IMG/VR virus record: IMGVR_UViG_3300020204_000065
Location: 1 to 64,000 of that record
DNA from: a virus
Strand: one strand, 5' to 3'
Length of the DNA: 64,000 nucleotides
Below the pieces are notes generated by a model that was given only the letters and a program-made list of their open reading frames with translations, was not told the origin of the DNA and ran no database searches. Numbering within the stretch: the stretch's first letter is position 1; every line of letters starts with the position of its first letter. Both the position numbers and the translations under genes were made by a program. This document shows, piece by piece, positions 15,587 to 24,114 of the stretch.

Positions 15587-15748
15587 ATGGCCAAAGGAAA
15601 AATGCCTCCTCAACTTCTTGAGCACTTCAAGAAGAAAGAAGCCAAGAAAGAGGATGGCACTGAGATGAATGATAAGGAAAAACGTCGCGCTGCTTTGGAT
15701 AAAGCACGTAAGTATCAAAACAAAAAGCGCAAAGAACAAGAAGACTGA
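15587..15748 (+). CDS. Small highly charged protein
   Basis: A 53-residue protein, mostly Lys, Glu and Arg (HFKKKEAKKEDGTEMNDKEK), located between the coiled-coil protein and TerL. Composition is consistent with a disordered nucleic-acid-binding peptide. No family. Confidence 0.5.
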   Translation: MAKGKMPPQLLEHFKKKEAKKEDGTEMNDKEKRRAALDKARKYQNKKRKEQED

Positions 15749-15780
15749 GTTAGTATTCAATAACTGATTGAATATTATCT

Positions 15781-17307
15781 GTGCCTTCGTATCTTCATCT
15801 GGCTTATCGCAGGAATGCACGCGTTGCTTCCAAAAACTATGCGATTAAGCCACATAAAGATATTGATTCACTTAAGAAAGCACGCGAAGATTTTGGTTTC
15901 TTTTGTGAATACGTAGCTGATAAACCTCCTGCCCAGCACCACAAAGACTGGCATCGTCACTTTGTGACTGAAGAAGATAGCAGTTGCCTTCTTCGTATTG
16001 CTGGTCCAAACGTGGATCTACTTGCACCACGAGGATCCGCCAAATCCACAGTCCTTGGTTTGCTAACCGCCTGGGCTATTGGCATCCATACACAAGCTAA
16101 ACGTCCCCTACAAATTCTGTACCTTTCTTATACGGTTGATATTGCTCGCTCCAAGTCAGCAACAATCAAACGAATCATTGAAAGCAAACGATATCAAGAA
16201 GTTTTTCCTGAAGTCCGCCTTCTGAAGAACGTTACTAGTAATGAGTACTGGTCTATTGACCATAAGTTTGCTGGTATTGACGTAACCGGTGATGAACAAT
16301 TTACGCTCTGCGCCGCAGGTCTAAAAGGCTCGGTGACCTCCAAGCGTTCTCATCTGGTGATGATTGATGACGCCATTAAATCAGCTGCGGATATTTCAAA
16401 CCCTGACATCCGAAAGATGATGCAGGACAACTGGAACGCGGTGATTGCACCCACCATGTTCGAGGGTGGGCGGGCCATTTGTCTTGGTACGCGCTTCCGT
16501 CATGACGATATTCATGCCACGACATTCAACGAACAAAACAATTGGACGCAGATTGTTCTTTCCGCAATTCAAAATGATCCAAAAACAGGGGATGAAATTT
16601 CGTATTGGCCAGAGATGTGGTCATTGGATTATTTAAAGGAAAAGAAAAGGCAGGCGCCAATTGCTTTTTCATTCCAGTACATGAATCAAATTATCAGGCA
16701 GAACGAGCTTTCGCTCGCACCTGAACTGATTGTTAAAGCTGAAATCTCAACTGAATTTGATACGTTGGGTGTTGGGGTTGATCTGTCTGCTGGCACTAAA
16801 GAGAAAAACGATTACACCGTTATGGTTCTTGGTGGTCGTATTGGTGATCGCATTCATATTATTGATTACCGTCGATTGCGCGTGATGGGCAACCTTGAAA
16901 AATTAGATGCTCTCAAAGAACTCTTGAATGATTGGTCGATTCTCGGCAAGGATGCAAACGATAATTATTTTCCTACTTATTCCACGTGTGACATTTGGAG
17001 TGAAGCGGTCCAGTACCAGGCATCCCTGGAGGCAGACTTCAAACGTGTTTGCTTAAATCAAGAAAGTCTCTACAACTTAATCTGGCATCCGGTCAAAGGA
17101 TTCCGTGCCGATAAACTGGCTCGCTTCCGTGGAATTATGGGCATGTTTGAAGATCGCAAGATCATCTTTAATCGATACCGTAACTTCACCAACATGTTTG
17201 AAGAACTTACAAATTTTGGTGTCAGCAGTCACGACGACTGTGTTGACGCACTTGTTTGGTTGGTTACAGGTTTAGCGCGTAAAGGACAGCTTCAACTTGA
17301 TTACTAA
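15781..17307 (+). CDS. terL: Terminase large subunit
   Basis: A 508-residue DNA-packaging motor protein. ATPase domain: Walker A-type loop APRGSAKST at residues 82-90 and Walker B LVMIDD near 190. Nuclease domain: GVDLSAG around residue 332 followed by the RNase H-like strands and DDCVDAL near 485, the acidic cluster expected for headful cleavage. Length and motif order fit phage TerL. GTG start at 15781; the next gene also starts with GTG. It lies upstream of portal and capsid genes in the usual order. Confident from motifs. Confidence 0.93.
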   Translation: MPSYLHLAYRRNARVASKNYAIKPHKDIDSLKKAREDFGFFCEYVADKPPAQHHKDWHRHFVTEEDSSCLLRIAGPNVDLLAPRGSAKSTVLGLLTAWAIGIHTQAKRPLQILYLSYTVDIARSKSATIKRIIESKRYQEVFPEVRLLKNVTSNEYWSIDHKFAGIDVTGDEQFTLCAAGLKGSVTSKRSHLVMIDDAIKSAADISNPDIRKMMQDNWNAVIAPTMFEGGRAICLGTRFRHDDIHATTFNEQNNWTQIVLSAIQNDPKTGDEISYWPEMWSLDYLKEKKRQAPIAFSFQYMNQIIRQNELSLAPELIVKAEISTEFDTLGVGVDLSAGTKEKNDYTVMVLGGRIGDRIHIIDYRRLRVMGNLEKLDALKELLNDWSILGKDANDNYFPTYSTCDIWSEAVQYQASLEADFKRVCLNQESLYNLIWHPVKGFRADKLARFRGIMGMFEDRKIIFNRYRNFTNMFEELTNFGVSSHDDCVDALVWLVTGLARKGQLQLDY

Positions 17308-17337
17308 ACTTAGAATAATAAAAAATACGTTTAGGCT

Positions 17338-17634
17338 GTGGGTCCGGAATACATTGCTATCGGTTTGACGGCCGTTGTATCAGCTATTACTGGTGGAAGT
17401 TGGGTTGCCGGTAAGATCCTGAGCCGGCAGAATGATCAAATCCAACAAGCTTTCAATTATATTAGCTCTCAGAAACGCAGGATTGACATCTTGGAAGACG
17501 ATTTAAAACACATGCCTTTGGAATATGTTTTAAAGGTTGATTTCTTAAGAGAAATTCAACAAATGCACGATAACTTTAATCAGATTAACGCTAAGCTTGA
17601 TAAACTAGTCGAGAAACTGCTTGAAGCAAAATGA
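17338..17634 (+). CDS. Membrane-anchored coiled-coil protein
   Basis: A 98-residue protein, GTG start. A single N-terminal membrane segment (IAIGLTAVVSAITGGSWVAG, residues 6-25) is followed by a long coiled coil (residues 32-98). The architecture resembles small phage membrane proteins such as spanin or holin-associated products, but assignment is only by shape. Overlaps the next gene by 4 nt. Confidence 0.6.
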   Translation: MGPEYIAIGLTAVVSAITGGSWVAGKILSRQNDQIQQAFNYISSQKRRIDILEDDLKHMPLEYVLKVDFLREIQQMHDNFNQINAKLDKLVEKLLEAK

Positions 17635-17816
17635 GAAGTTACGTTCTTGAAGTAGAAGAGAACGAGAACGGAGAGCAATTTATCACCTTTCCTGAAGAAG
17701 TTATCGAAGAGCTTGGATGGCAAGAAGGAGATATTCTCAATTGGGATGTGCGAGGAGAAGGCATCATTCTTTCCAAGGTCCACGATGCCTCCGGCTACGA
17801 AGTTATAGAAGAGTAG
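17631..17816 (+). CDS. AbrB/MazE-like swapped-hairpin protein
   Basis: A 61-residue protein with the pattern of an AbrB-type DNA-binding domain: ITFPEEVIEELGWQEGDIL, then a second beta hairpin. These domains dimerise and bind DNA as transition-state regulators or antitoxins. It is acidic and starts in an ATGA overlap inside the virion module. No toxin gene is adjacent, so a regulatory role is more likely than antitoxin. Confidence 0.65.
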   Translation: MRSYVLEVEENENGEQFITFPEEVIEELGWQEGDILNWDVRGEGIILSKVHDASGYEVIEE

Positions 17817-17838
17817 AATATAGAAAATAGGCAAAAAA

Positions 17839-18477
17839 ATGCGTTATTACGGCGGCCAACCTGTTGACCTGGGAAATGCAGGAGCATTTAGTAACTTAAT
17901 GGCGGGTAGCCCAAGTTTTGATATTGGTCCACGAAGCCCGTTCAAAGGGATGCCGCAAGAAGAATTAAATAAACTGAAAGAATGGGATCAACGTCCGCAA
18001 GACTTGCAAAAATATTATGAACGTATTAATGCCCCTGGACCAAAACTTCCATTTGCGCTTGGTCTTGATGCAAATCCATTAATTGCTCAAGCTTATCCAG
18101 GTGGCCAAGCTCTTGGCAATGCAGCAGCACTTGGTGGTCAAATGGGAGTTGGTCCCCAGAATTACGAAGCGATGATGCAACAGCTTCAGCAGATGGGGGC
18201 ACAGGGTGGCGGCCAACCTCCCATTAATTTTGGCGTAGACATTGAAAACGAGAAGGTTAAAAATCTTCGCGGTAATGTCCGTGCTCAAATTGATAAAAAC
18301 CAAAGTGTCAACTTTGGTGGTCAATATAATGTTCAGGATCAAAGCGGTCGTTTCGGCCTTGGTTACCAAACACCAACTTTTGGTTTTGATGTGAATGTTA
18401 CGCGCACTCAACCAATGCCTGGCATGCCGGGTCCTGGAGGCTACGGCGCCATGATGAACATGGGAGGACGTTTCTGA
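17839..18477 (+). CDS. Hypothetical virion-module protein
   Basis: A 212-residue Gly/Gln/Pro-rich protein. The C-terminal third has repeated beta-like phrases (GGQYNVQDQSGRFGLGYQT) similar in style to proteins at 179-946 and 12464-13201. Good AT-rich upstream region (AAAATAGGCAAAAAA). Function unknown. Confidence 0.6.
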   Translation: MRYYGGQPVDLGNAGAFSNLMAGSPSFDIGPRSPFKGMPQEELNKLKEWDQRPQDLQKYYERINAPGPKLPFALGLDANPLIAQAYPGGQALGNAAALGGQMGVGPQNYEAMMQQLQQMGAQGGGQPPINFGVDIENEKVKNLRGNVRAQIDKNQSVNFGGQYNVQDQSGRFGLGYQTPTFGFDVNVTRTQPMPGMPGPGGYGAMMNMGGRF

Positions 18478-18478
18478 T

Positions 18479-18739
18479 ATGTACTACCAATCCACGCCGC
18501 CCATTGGTAATGTGGCCGGGATGGCAAACGCTCAATTCTTTAAAGGTCCACAGTACGGCCAAGCATTTGATGCGATTGCCATGGAACCTCCTTATACAGC
18601 ACGTGAACGAGCAGAAGATCAAATTATTTTGCGTTCTTTGCAGAAAGGAGAAATGGGCTCTGGCCCTTTGATTGAAAAGGCTATTCAGGACTTAATTCAA
18701 CGCACCAGTCTTGGAGGCACCGGCTTTCGTGGTGTTTGA
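18479..18739 (+). CDS. Small hypothetical protein
   Basis: An 86-residue protein starting one base after the previous stop. Contains a charged helix (ERAEDQIILRSLQKGEMG) and a Gly-rich tail. No family; belongs to the terminase-portal operon. Confidence 0.55.
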   Translation: MYYQSTPPIGNVAGMANAQFFKGPQYGQAFDAIAMEPPYTARERAEDQIILRSLQKGEMGSGPLIEKAIQDLIQRTSLGGTGFRGV

Positions 18740-18794
18740 TTTACAAGAAGCAAGCGAAACCTGCTAAGATCAAAAAAGAAAAGGAAAATAGTTA

Positions 18795-21044
18795 ATGGCT
18801 GTAGACGCTAAGGCCAGACTTAACGAAATTGTTGAGTCGTATCTAGAGAAAGACTCTGGTACGGTCGTAGATACGGGCGTTGTTGCGTCGCACCTAGCCC
18901 AGATGAAACTCTTTGGTATTCGCCAAGGAGTTGAATTTTTTCCAGGTCAAGACAACTTTGGCGCCCAGCGCAAAGACTTTATTGACCGTGTAATTAAATA
19001 CAACCAAATTGACATTCGCCTTGATTCTATTTGGGATTACTTCCTGTGCGATGGTAAAGGCATTTTCTATATACGGCCCACCAAGCAAAACTATCGTATT
19101 TATTATTTCCGCGAACACGAGTATCGCAGTTATTACAACGTAGATGGTGAGCTCGATGAGGTGGTGATCATCTACAGCTACAAGGTGCGTAAAGCGGGTA
19201 GCTCGCATGATGGTATTAATGTCACCAACATAACCGGCACTTCAATTACGGGTGAGCCAGGAGCAAAGCGTTATATTCGTTTATCAATCAAAGCAAATGA
19301 AATTGAGGAAACTCATTCTGATGCTGAGATGACTTTTGACATGCCATCTGGTATGTCTCCCGGTAAAACAAAAACATTTAAAAATTCGCTTGGGTTTATC
19401 CCCTGCGTTGAGATCTTTAATAATCCGAAGGGATTTGCAAAAGAAGGTGTTGGAGAATTTGACGCATTAGCCAATCACATCGTGACGCACGATGATTTGG
19501 TGCGTACCATGCGTAAAAACGTTCAGTTCTTTGGTAACCCAACTCTCCTTTCGTCTCGCCCCAAGACTGACCTTATGGAGTCAGGCGGCGACTCGGTTGT
19601 TCAGCGTCCTTCGATTGCGGCAAACTCTGGCTTCGCTGGTGCCAGCCCACTGAGCCGTTCAACCTTTAAGTCCGATCCAATTTCCCGTGGTGTTGACGGT
19701 CAGATCCGCGTGCCACGTGTGATTGCAAACCTGGAGCCAAACGACCGTGTCGGTTACATTGTTCCAGACGCCATCACTGGTGATCAAAATAATTTTGCAC
19801 GTCAATACCGAGAGGAAATTCGTACTGCCTTAGGCGGCGTTGACGAACTTTCAATTTCTGCAGGCGTTACCGCAACGGAGTACAAATCTCTGTTCGGCCG
19901 TGTGTCGGCAACATCGAAAAAGAAAGCAAATGCAGTTTACACCTATGGCATTTGTCGTTGCCTCGAACTGATTATATATCAAGAAGAGCAACTGTTTCGG
20001 ATGTCACTTGCTGCCGCACTTGGTATTGAGCGTCCAATTGAACCTGCAGCTGATGCTTCTAAAGAAGAAAAAGATGCCTATACGGAGGCTGCAACTCAAT
20101 TTGAAGCACAAGTCCAGGATGCAATTAATGCTGCTATTCAGGCACAAACTGTTCCCCCTGGTGTAACTGGACTCATCCCAGATGGTGATGTCACTATGCT
20201 GTGGAGGTGGACGGGGCCTGTTTATGAGGACTCCACGCAAGACGTACTTAACAACTCCATTGTGGTGCGCAACTTACAAGAATTAGGTGTTGATAGCATT
20301 GAAGCACTGAAATACCTCTTCCCGTCTAAAACGGATGAGGAACGGGCCGAGATGTTATCTGGGTTCCCGTTCAGGATGGTGAGTGAACTACAGGGCGCTT
20401 TTGCTCAATTCTCTCGCCTGGTGGGTGGCCTGATGCAGACCCCTCACCCGCAGTCACCGAACCTTCCGATGGCTGCCGATCCCAGGTTGGATTTAACTCC
20501 ATATCTGTATCGAACATTAGAGGCTTTACAAAAGGAGATGAGTTATGCAGGACGCTACCGTCCAATCGATCCCACAGACGAGCCCGACTCCGGCAGTAGC
20601 GCCGAGCAGTTACGTGACTCCGTCTTACCAGCCGAGCCAAGCCCCGGTCTCGTACCAAGCAGCCCCGGTGAGCTACCAGGCGGCAGCACCTCAGGCGGCC
20701 CCGGTTTACCAACCCTCAGCCCCTACTCAGTACGCCCCCCAATACCAACCGGCGGAAGTACAGAGCAACCCCTGGGAATCGGCGTTCAACAAAGTAGTGA
20801 ATCTACTGAGCGCACCAGTTCAATCCCCGTTCCAGGGTCAACCGTCAGCTCCGACGACGACCTACGCCCCGGCCAATTACGGTTCGACCAGCAGCCCAGC
20901 TACGCAACCATCGGTTCCGCAGACCTGGTCAACCAACCAGGTTTACTCGCCCAGCTCTTCCCCAACCTACTCGGAGGGTCTGAGCCAGGAAAGCCAGCAA
21001 GTAATCGCAGCGTTCGGAAGCGAAGCTCCCGCAATTCTAAATAA
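18795..21044 (+). CDS. Portal protein
   Basis: A 749-residue protein in the terminase-portal-capsid order. The first 560 residues have the mixed alpha/beta character of a portal: N-terminal wing (VVIIYSYKVRK region), a GxDGQIRVPRVIANLEPNDR-like core stretch, and a long helical stem. The final 165 residues are Pro/Ser/Gly-rich and disordered, and are encoded in the same DNA as the first 500 nt of the next gene in another frame. Assignment rests on position, size and fold impression. Confidence 0.75.
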   Translation: MAVDAKARLNEIVESYLEKDSGTVVDTGVVASHLAQMKLFGIRQGVEFFPGQDNFGAQRKDFIDRVIKYNQIDIRLDSIWDYFLCDGKGIFYIRPTKQNYRIYYFREHEYRSYYNVDGELDEVVIIYSYKVRKAGSSHDGINVTNITGTSITGEPGAKRYIRLSIKANEIEETHSDAEMTFDMPSGMSPGKTKTFKNSLGFIPCVEIFNNPKGFAKEGVGEFDALANHIVTHDDLVRTMRKNVQFFGNPTLLSSRPKTDLMESGGDSVVQRPSIAANSGFAGASPLSRSTFKSDPISRGVDGQIRVPRVIANLEPNDRVGYIVPDAITGDQNNFARQYREEIRTALGGVDELSISAGVTATEYKSLFGRVSATSKKKANAVYTYGICRCLELIIYQEEQLFRMSLAAALGIERPIEPAADASKEEKDAYTEAATQFEAQVQDAINAAIQAQTVPPGVTGLIPDGDVTMLWRWTGPVYEDSTQDVLNNSIVVRNLQELGVDSIEALKYLFPSKTDEERAEMLSGFPFRMVSELQGAFAQFSRLVGGLMQTPHPQSPNLPMAADPRLDLTPYLYRTLEALQKEMSYAGRYRPIDPTDEPDSGSSAEQLRDSVLPAEPSPGLVPSSPGELPGGSTSGGPGLPTLSPYSVRPPIPTGGSTEQPLGIGVQQSSESTERTSSIPVPGSTVSSDDDLRPGQLRFDQQPSYATIGSADLVNQPGLLAQLFPNLLGGSEPGKPASNRSVRKRSSRNSK

Positions 21045-21471
21045 TTATGCCCTTCAGCTTGAAGGTCTGCTGGATAGTGCTGTCGCTTGGGGTCAGGAAA
21101 TGACCGAAACTCTCAAGCAATATGCCGAATTTGCTACCAATGAGCACACCGAGAATCTTGCTTATAACGAGATTCTGACTAACCCTGATGTGCTGAGCGA
21201 TTACACCCTTCGGTTCTTCGGTCCCGAAGGTCCGTACCCTGTGCATGAAGGTGAGGAAGACCTGGAAGCTTACGGCTATCCAACTGAGCAAGTTGATCCA
21301 TATGCTTATGGTGAATTCCCTGCTCCTCCCGCCGCATCTGCTCCCCAGCAGCCCGCCAACTTCTGGGGCACCTTCAACGAGATCATGGCGCGTGATCCCC
21401 AGAATGCATGGCGCGTTCTGAACCAGGCTCAGCCCAACATGGTGTCAAACAAACTCTTCGTAATGGAGTGA
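20545..21471 (+). CDS. Overprinted gene, candidate scaffold or capsid-assembly protein
   Basis: A 308-residue protein that begins inside the portal gene, in the next frame, after AAAGGAGATGAGTT, a strong Shine-Dalgarno. Residues 1-150 are Pro/Gln/Ser/Tyr-rich (SYQPSQAPVSYQAAPVSYQ); residues 150-308 are ordered and helical (LQLEGLLDSAVAWGQEMTE) and lie mostly beyond the portal stop. Being between portal and capsid, with disordered and helical parts, it fits a scaffold. Both reading frames are read for 500 nt. Confidence 0.7.
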   Translation: MQDATVQSIPQTSPTPAVAPSSYVTPSYQPSQAPVSYQAAPVSYQAAAPQAAPVYQPSAPTQYAPQYQPAEVQSNPWESAFNKVVNLLSAPVQSPFQGQPSAPTTTYAPANYGSTSSPATQPSVPQTWSTNQVYSPSSSPTYSEGLSQESQQVIAAFGSEAPAILNNYALQLEGLLDSAVAWGQEMTETLKQYAEFATNEHTENLAYNEILTNPDVLSDYTLRFFGPEGPYPVHEGEEDLEAYGYPTEQVDPYAYGEFPAPPAASAPQQPANFWGTFNEIMARDPQNAWRVLNQAQPNMVSNKLFVME

Positions 21472-21476
21472 GGCAC

Positions 21477-21992
21477 ATGCGACCGCTAGGACAAACCCGT
21501 CCTCTGCTCGCCTACGGAGTCCCCGTCGCTGCCGGTCTGGTGGCTGGCGGGGCTCTTGCCGCACAGGGCGAAGATCCAGGTAGTGCTGTTCTTGGTGGCG
21601 TTGCCGCCGGTCTTGGCGCTCGCGGCGCCCTTGGCGCTGCTCGTCTGGCAGGTAAATATGCTGGTAAAGCACGTGCTGGCCTGGCATCCAGGGCTATCGA
21701 GAACCTTGGCAAAGCCGAAGGAATTCTTCCCGCTCAGTTTATTAATGCTGAGATGGGTAGACAGGCTGATCTTATTAACCGTTTTGTTAGCGACAAATCG
21801 GCCAAAGGAGCAGCTGCAGCAGTAGGTGTTCCTCTTGCCGCCGGTCTTGCCGGCATGGGTGGTCTAGCTGCAGGCAGTCTTGCAGGAGCGATTGGAATTC
21901 CTGGCTTCCAGCAAGGCATTGATCCCGAAGGCTACAGCTCCAACAACACGGAGATGGCACGGATGGGCGTGCCAACTATGCAGTACATGTAA
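21477..21992 (+). CDS. Glycine-zipper virion protein near capsid gene
   Basis: A 171-residue protein (start ATG 21477, after GGAGTGAGG). Two small-residue hydrophobic segments (GVPVAAGLVAGGALAAQ; GVPLAAGLAGMGGLAAGSLA) flank a charged middle, like the proteins at 9009-11424. Possible membrane-active or minor capsid component. A 14-bp palindrome (AGACACATGTGTCT) lies just downstream, ahead of the capsid gene. Confidence 0.6.
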   Translation: MRPLGQTRPLLAYGVPVAAGLVAGGALAAQGEDPGSAVLGGVAAGLGARGALGAARLAGKYAGKARAGLASRAIENLGKAEGILPAQFINAEMGRQADLINRFVSDKSAKGAAAAVGVPLAAGLAGMGGLAAGSLAGAIGIPGFQQGIDPEGYSSNNTEMARMGVPTMQYM

Positions 21993-22089
21993 CTTTTGAG
22001 TTACCACCTGCTAAAATTTTTGTTAGATAAGACACATGTGTCTTTATCTTTCACCCGATAAAAACACTGACACTGGAGGATAAACCAAA

Positions 22090-22101
22090 GTGTTCATTGA
22101 T
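22090..22101 (+). CDS. Major capsid protein, exon 1
   Basis: A GTG start at 22090 follows GGAGGATAAACCAAA, a strong Shine-Dalgarno. The frame reads V-F-I-D-S then stops at TAG, so only four to five codons precede the intron. Joined to exon 2 it gives a start such as MFIDNDFPKILGAELYRP. The exact splice sites are my best estimate (after GAT, 22101). Confidence 0.5.
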
Positions 22102-22926
22102 AGCTAGTTCAGATCCTGGTAGGTATGACCCTTCAAGATTTGGTAAATAGCTCCGTGGTTGCAATCAAACTTTTCAGCAATCTTTCGATAAGAAAGTCCA
22201 GCCTCTTTTAAAGATTTGATCTGAGCCACGTCATCCGAAGAAAACTTTCTCAAAGACTTCTTCGGTTTTCCTTTACTGGCAAAACCATTGTTTTTATAAC
22301 AACCGTTTTTCCAGGCTCTTGTTAAATTCTTTTGTTTGGTAACGATCTCAAGATTGTCAAGTTGATTATTTCTCTTGTCATTATCTTTGTGATCAACTTG
22401 CAAGGAAAAGTTACTGGTTCCATGGGAACGCAGGTCTAATCCTAAAAAAGCAACAGCCATCAAGACGTGAAGATGAAAACGTTTTCTCTTCCCATCAACA
22501 AGAACTGAAACACGGTCATAAACACTGGTCGAACGAACAGGAATCTCTCGAAAATATTCTTGATTATCGGGATCAAGTTGTTTTTCAAAAGGTTTTCCTT
22601 CTTCTGTTAAGTAAAGATTACCAAATCCAGGTACAAGTTTTGGACTCATGTTGTTCATAAACAAGTTTCCAAATGATAATATACCTCAACTGAACGCTCA
22701 ACGTTGTCACCTCACCGAGCAATCGATGAGTGCAAACCGGATGAATTCAGGGAAGCCCTAACGTAAAGACGAGGGTAATCCTGAGCCAAGCCAATCAAGT
22801 CGTGATTGGAAGGTGCAGAGACTACTGGGGGTAACACGATCTTGTTACGTAATACCAGATTTAGCGTCCGGCATCCCTCAGGGATGAAGAGATAGTCCAC
22901 CCCTCTAAGAAACTAGAGACCAGGAG
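22102..22926 (+). ncRNA. Group I intron in the capsid gene
   Basis: The conserved core of a group I ribozyme is present in order: Q region TAATCCTGAGCCAAG (22776-22790), R region GGTGCAGAGACTA (22812-22824) and S region ATGAAGAGATAGTCC (22885-22899). Removing it joins the GTG exon to an open frame that continues upstream of the internal ATG at 22990 (FPKILGAELYRPHP). Boundaries are estimates: 5' after GAT, 3' after the G at 22926. It carries an HNH gene on the opposite strand between the 5' end and the core. Confidence 0.85.
22104..22664 (-). CDS. Intron-encoded HNH homing endonuclease, antisense
   Basis: A 186-residue protein. Residues 90-118 hold the HNH motif (QVDHKDNDKRNNQLDNLEIV), a Lys-rich linker follows, and residues 141-180 are an HTH (YRKIAEKFDCNHGAIYQIL) of the type that gives such enzymes target specificity. 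The gene lies within the intron but points against the capsid gene, so it must be transcribed from its own promoter; TATTAT lies just upstream on its strand. Likely mobilises the intron. Confidence 0.85.
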   Translation of the reverse strand: MFMNNMSPKLVPGFGNLYLTEEGKPFEKQLDPDNQEYFREIPVRSTSVYDRVSVLVDGKRKRFHLHVLMAVAFLGLDLRSHGTSNFSLQVDHKDNDKRNNQLDNLEIVTKQKNLTRAWKNGCYKNNGFASKGKPKKSLRKFSSDDVAQIKSLKEAGLSYRKIAEKFDCNHGAIYQILKGHTYQDLN

Positions 22927-24078
22927 AACGACTTTCCAAAGATTTTAGGTGCGGAACTTTATCGTCCCCACCCTGCATATATTGCCGAGATGGCAGTCGA
23001 GCCTGTGGTCGTTCATGACTTCACTCGTCAGCCTGGTCAGACCGTTCAGTTAGACCGCTATAAGTTCTGGGGTACCCCTGGTACTAAGGACAGCCGTGAG
23101 CGTATTGCCGATCAGACCATCGGTACCGCCAACAGCCGTAACATCACCAAGGAGAAAGTCCTGGTGGTGCTTAAGGAATACACTGGTCCTGCAGATCCGG
23201 GTGATCCGACCCAGCCTTCGACCTTCAAGATTGCTCGTGAAACCCTGATTACCGCCCAGCGCCTGCTGCTGGACACCGGTAATCTCAACATGTTCCACCA
23301 GTCAATTGGTAGCCTCACCCTGTTGGATGACTACCGCCGCTGGCGCGACCGTGTCTTTATTGACGAACTTGCCAAAGCAGAAGCTAACGGTGAAGCTTCC
23401 AGCACCCAGGGTGGTTACTACTTCCCAGGTAGCAAGAACAAAGCTGCCAATGGTTCGATCTCTTACACCGCTGCTGAGTTCACCGCTGAAGTGCAGCAGT
23501 TCCAGGTGCGCACTGACCTTCTGACCATTGTTAAGGACCTGCGTAAGCGCAACGTTCCTACCTTCGCTGATGGTCTGTATCGTTGCATCTGCGATCCCAC
23601 CTTCATGATGCACCTGCGTCGTGATACTGACTTCCGTGAGATCGCTCGTTACGCTGGTAACCCTGGCCAAGGCATGTACATGGGCAACCCCATGATGCCT
23701 AACAACGCCAGCTTCTACATGGGTCCCCAGGCTGGTCAAGGTTACTTCCTGGCTGGCGAACCTGTGATGCCTACCGGCGTTCAGTTCGAAGGTGTGAAGT
23801 TCTTCGAGTCGACCAACTTCCCCACTAAGAACGTTCAAGCTTCGTTCGATGCTGGCTCCAGCTACAGCTCCCAGGAAGTGGCCCAAGGTTACTTCTTCGG
23901 TCCTCAGTCTGTCGGTGTGGGTATTGGCGGTCCGAACGCACAAGTTCTGATCAACAATAACGACGATTTCAGTCGTTTTATCATCCTGATTTGGCAACTT
24001 TACGCTGGTTTCGAGATCCTCAACAAGGACTTTGTTACCACCGCGTTCAGCTTCGTGTCTGATGACGGCAACGTCTGA
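22927..24078 (+). CDS. Major capsid protein, exon 2
   Basis: About 383 residues including an open frame before the ATG at 22990 that continues the sequence (KILGAELYRPHPAYIAEMAV). The protein is rich in Gly, Asn, Phe and Gln and has GC-biased, uniform codons like the next gene, as expected of the most abundant virion protein. Position after portal and scaffold-like gene, and before a decoration-like gene, supports the call. Use of the internal ATG alone would lack the first ~25 residues. Confidence 0.8.
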   Translation, partial: NDFPKILGAELYRPHPAYIAEMAVEPVVVHDFTRQPGQTVQLDRYKFWGTPGTKDSRERIADQTIGTANSRNITKEKVLVVLKEYTGPADPGDPTQPSTFKIARETLITAQRLLLDTGNLNMFHQSIGSLTLLDDYRRWRDRVFIDELAKAEANGEASSTQGGYYFPGSKNKAANGSISYTAAEFTAEVQQFQVRTDLLTIVKDLRKRNVPTFADGLYRCICDPTFMMHLRRDTDFREIARYAGNPGQGMYMGNPMMPNNASFYMGPQAGQGYFLAGEPVMPTGVQFEGVKFFESTNFPTKNVQASFDAGSSYSSQEVAQGYFFGPQSVGVGIGGPNAQVLINNNDDFSRFIILIWQLYAGFEILNKDFVTTAFSFVSDDGNV

Positions 24079-24114
24079 TAATTAACAAATAAACCACAAC
24101 ATAGGAAAAAATAA

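Noticed and set aside
20371-20712. Antisense Arg-rich frame opposite the portal
   Set aside because: Shadow of the biased Pro/Ser coding region where two plus-strand genes overlap.
21445-21919. Several antisense frames opposite the glycine-zipper protein
   Set aside because: Created by GCN/GGN codon reversal; none has a start signal.
23302-23997. Long antisense open frame opposite the capsid gene
   Set aside because: It mirrors the strong codon bias of the capsid gene; no ribosome site and an implausible composition.
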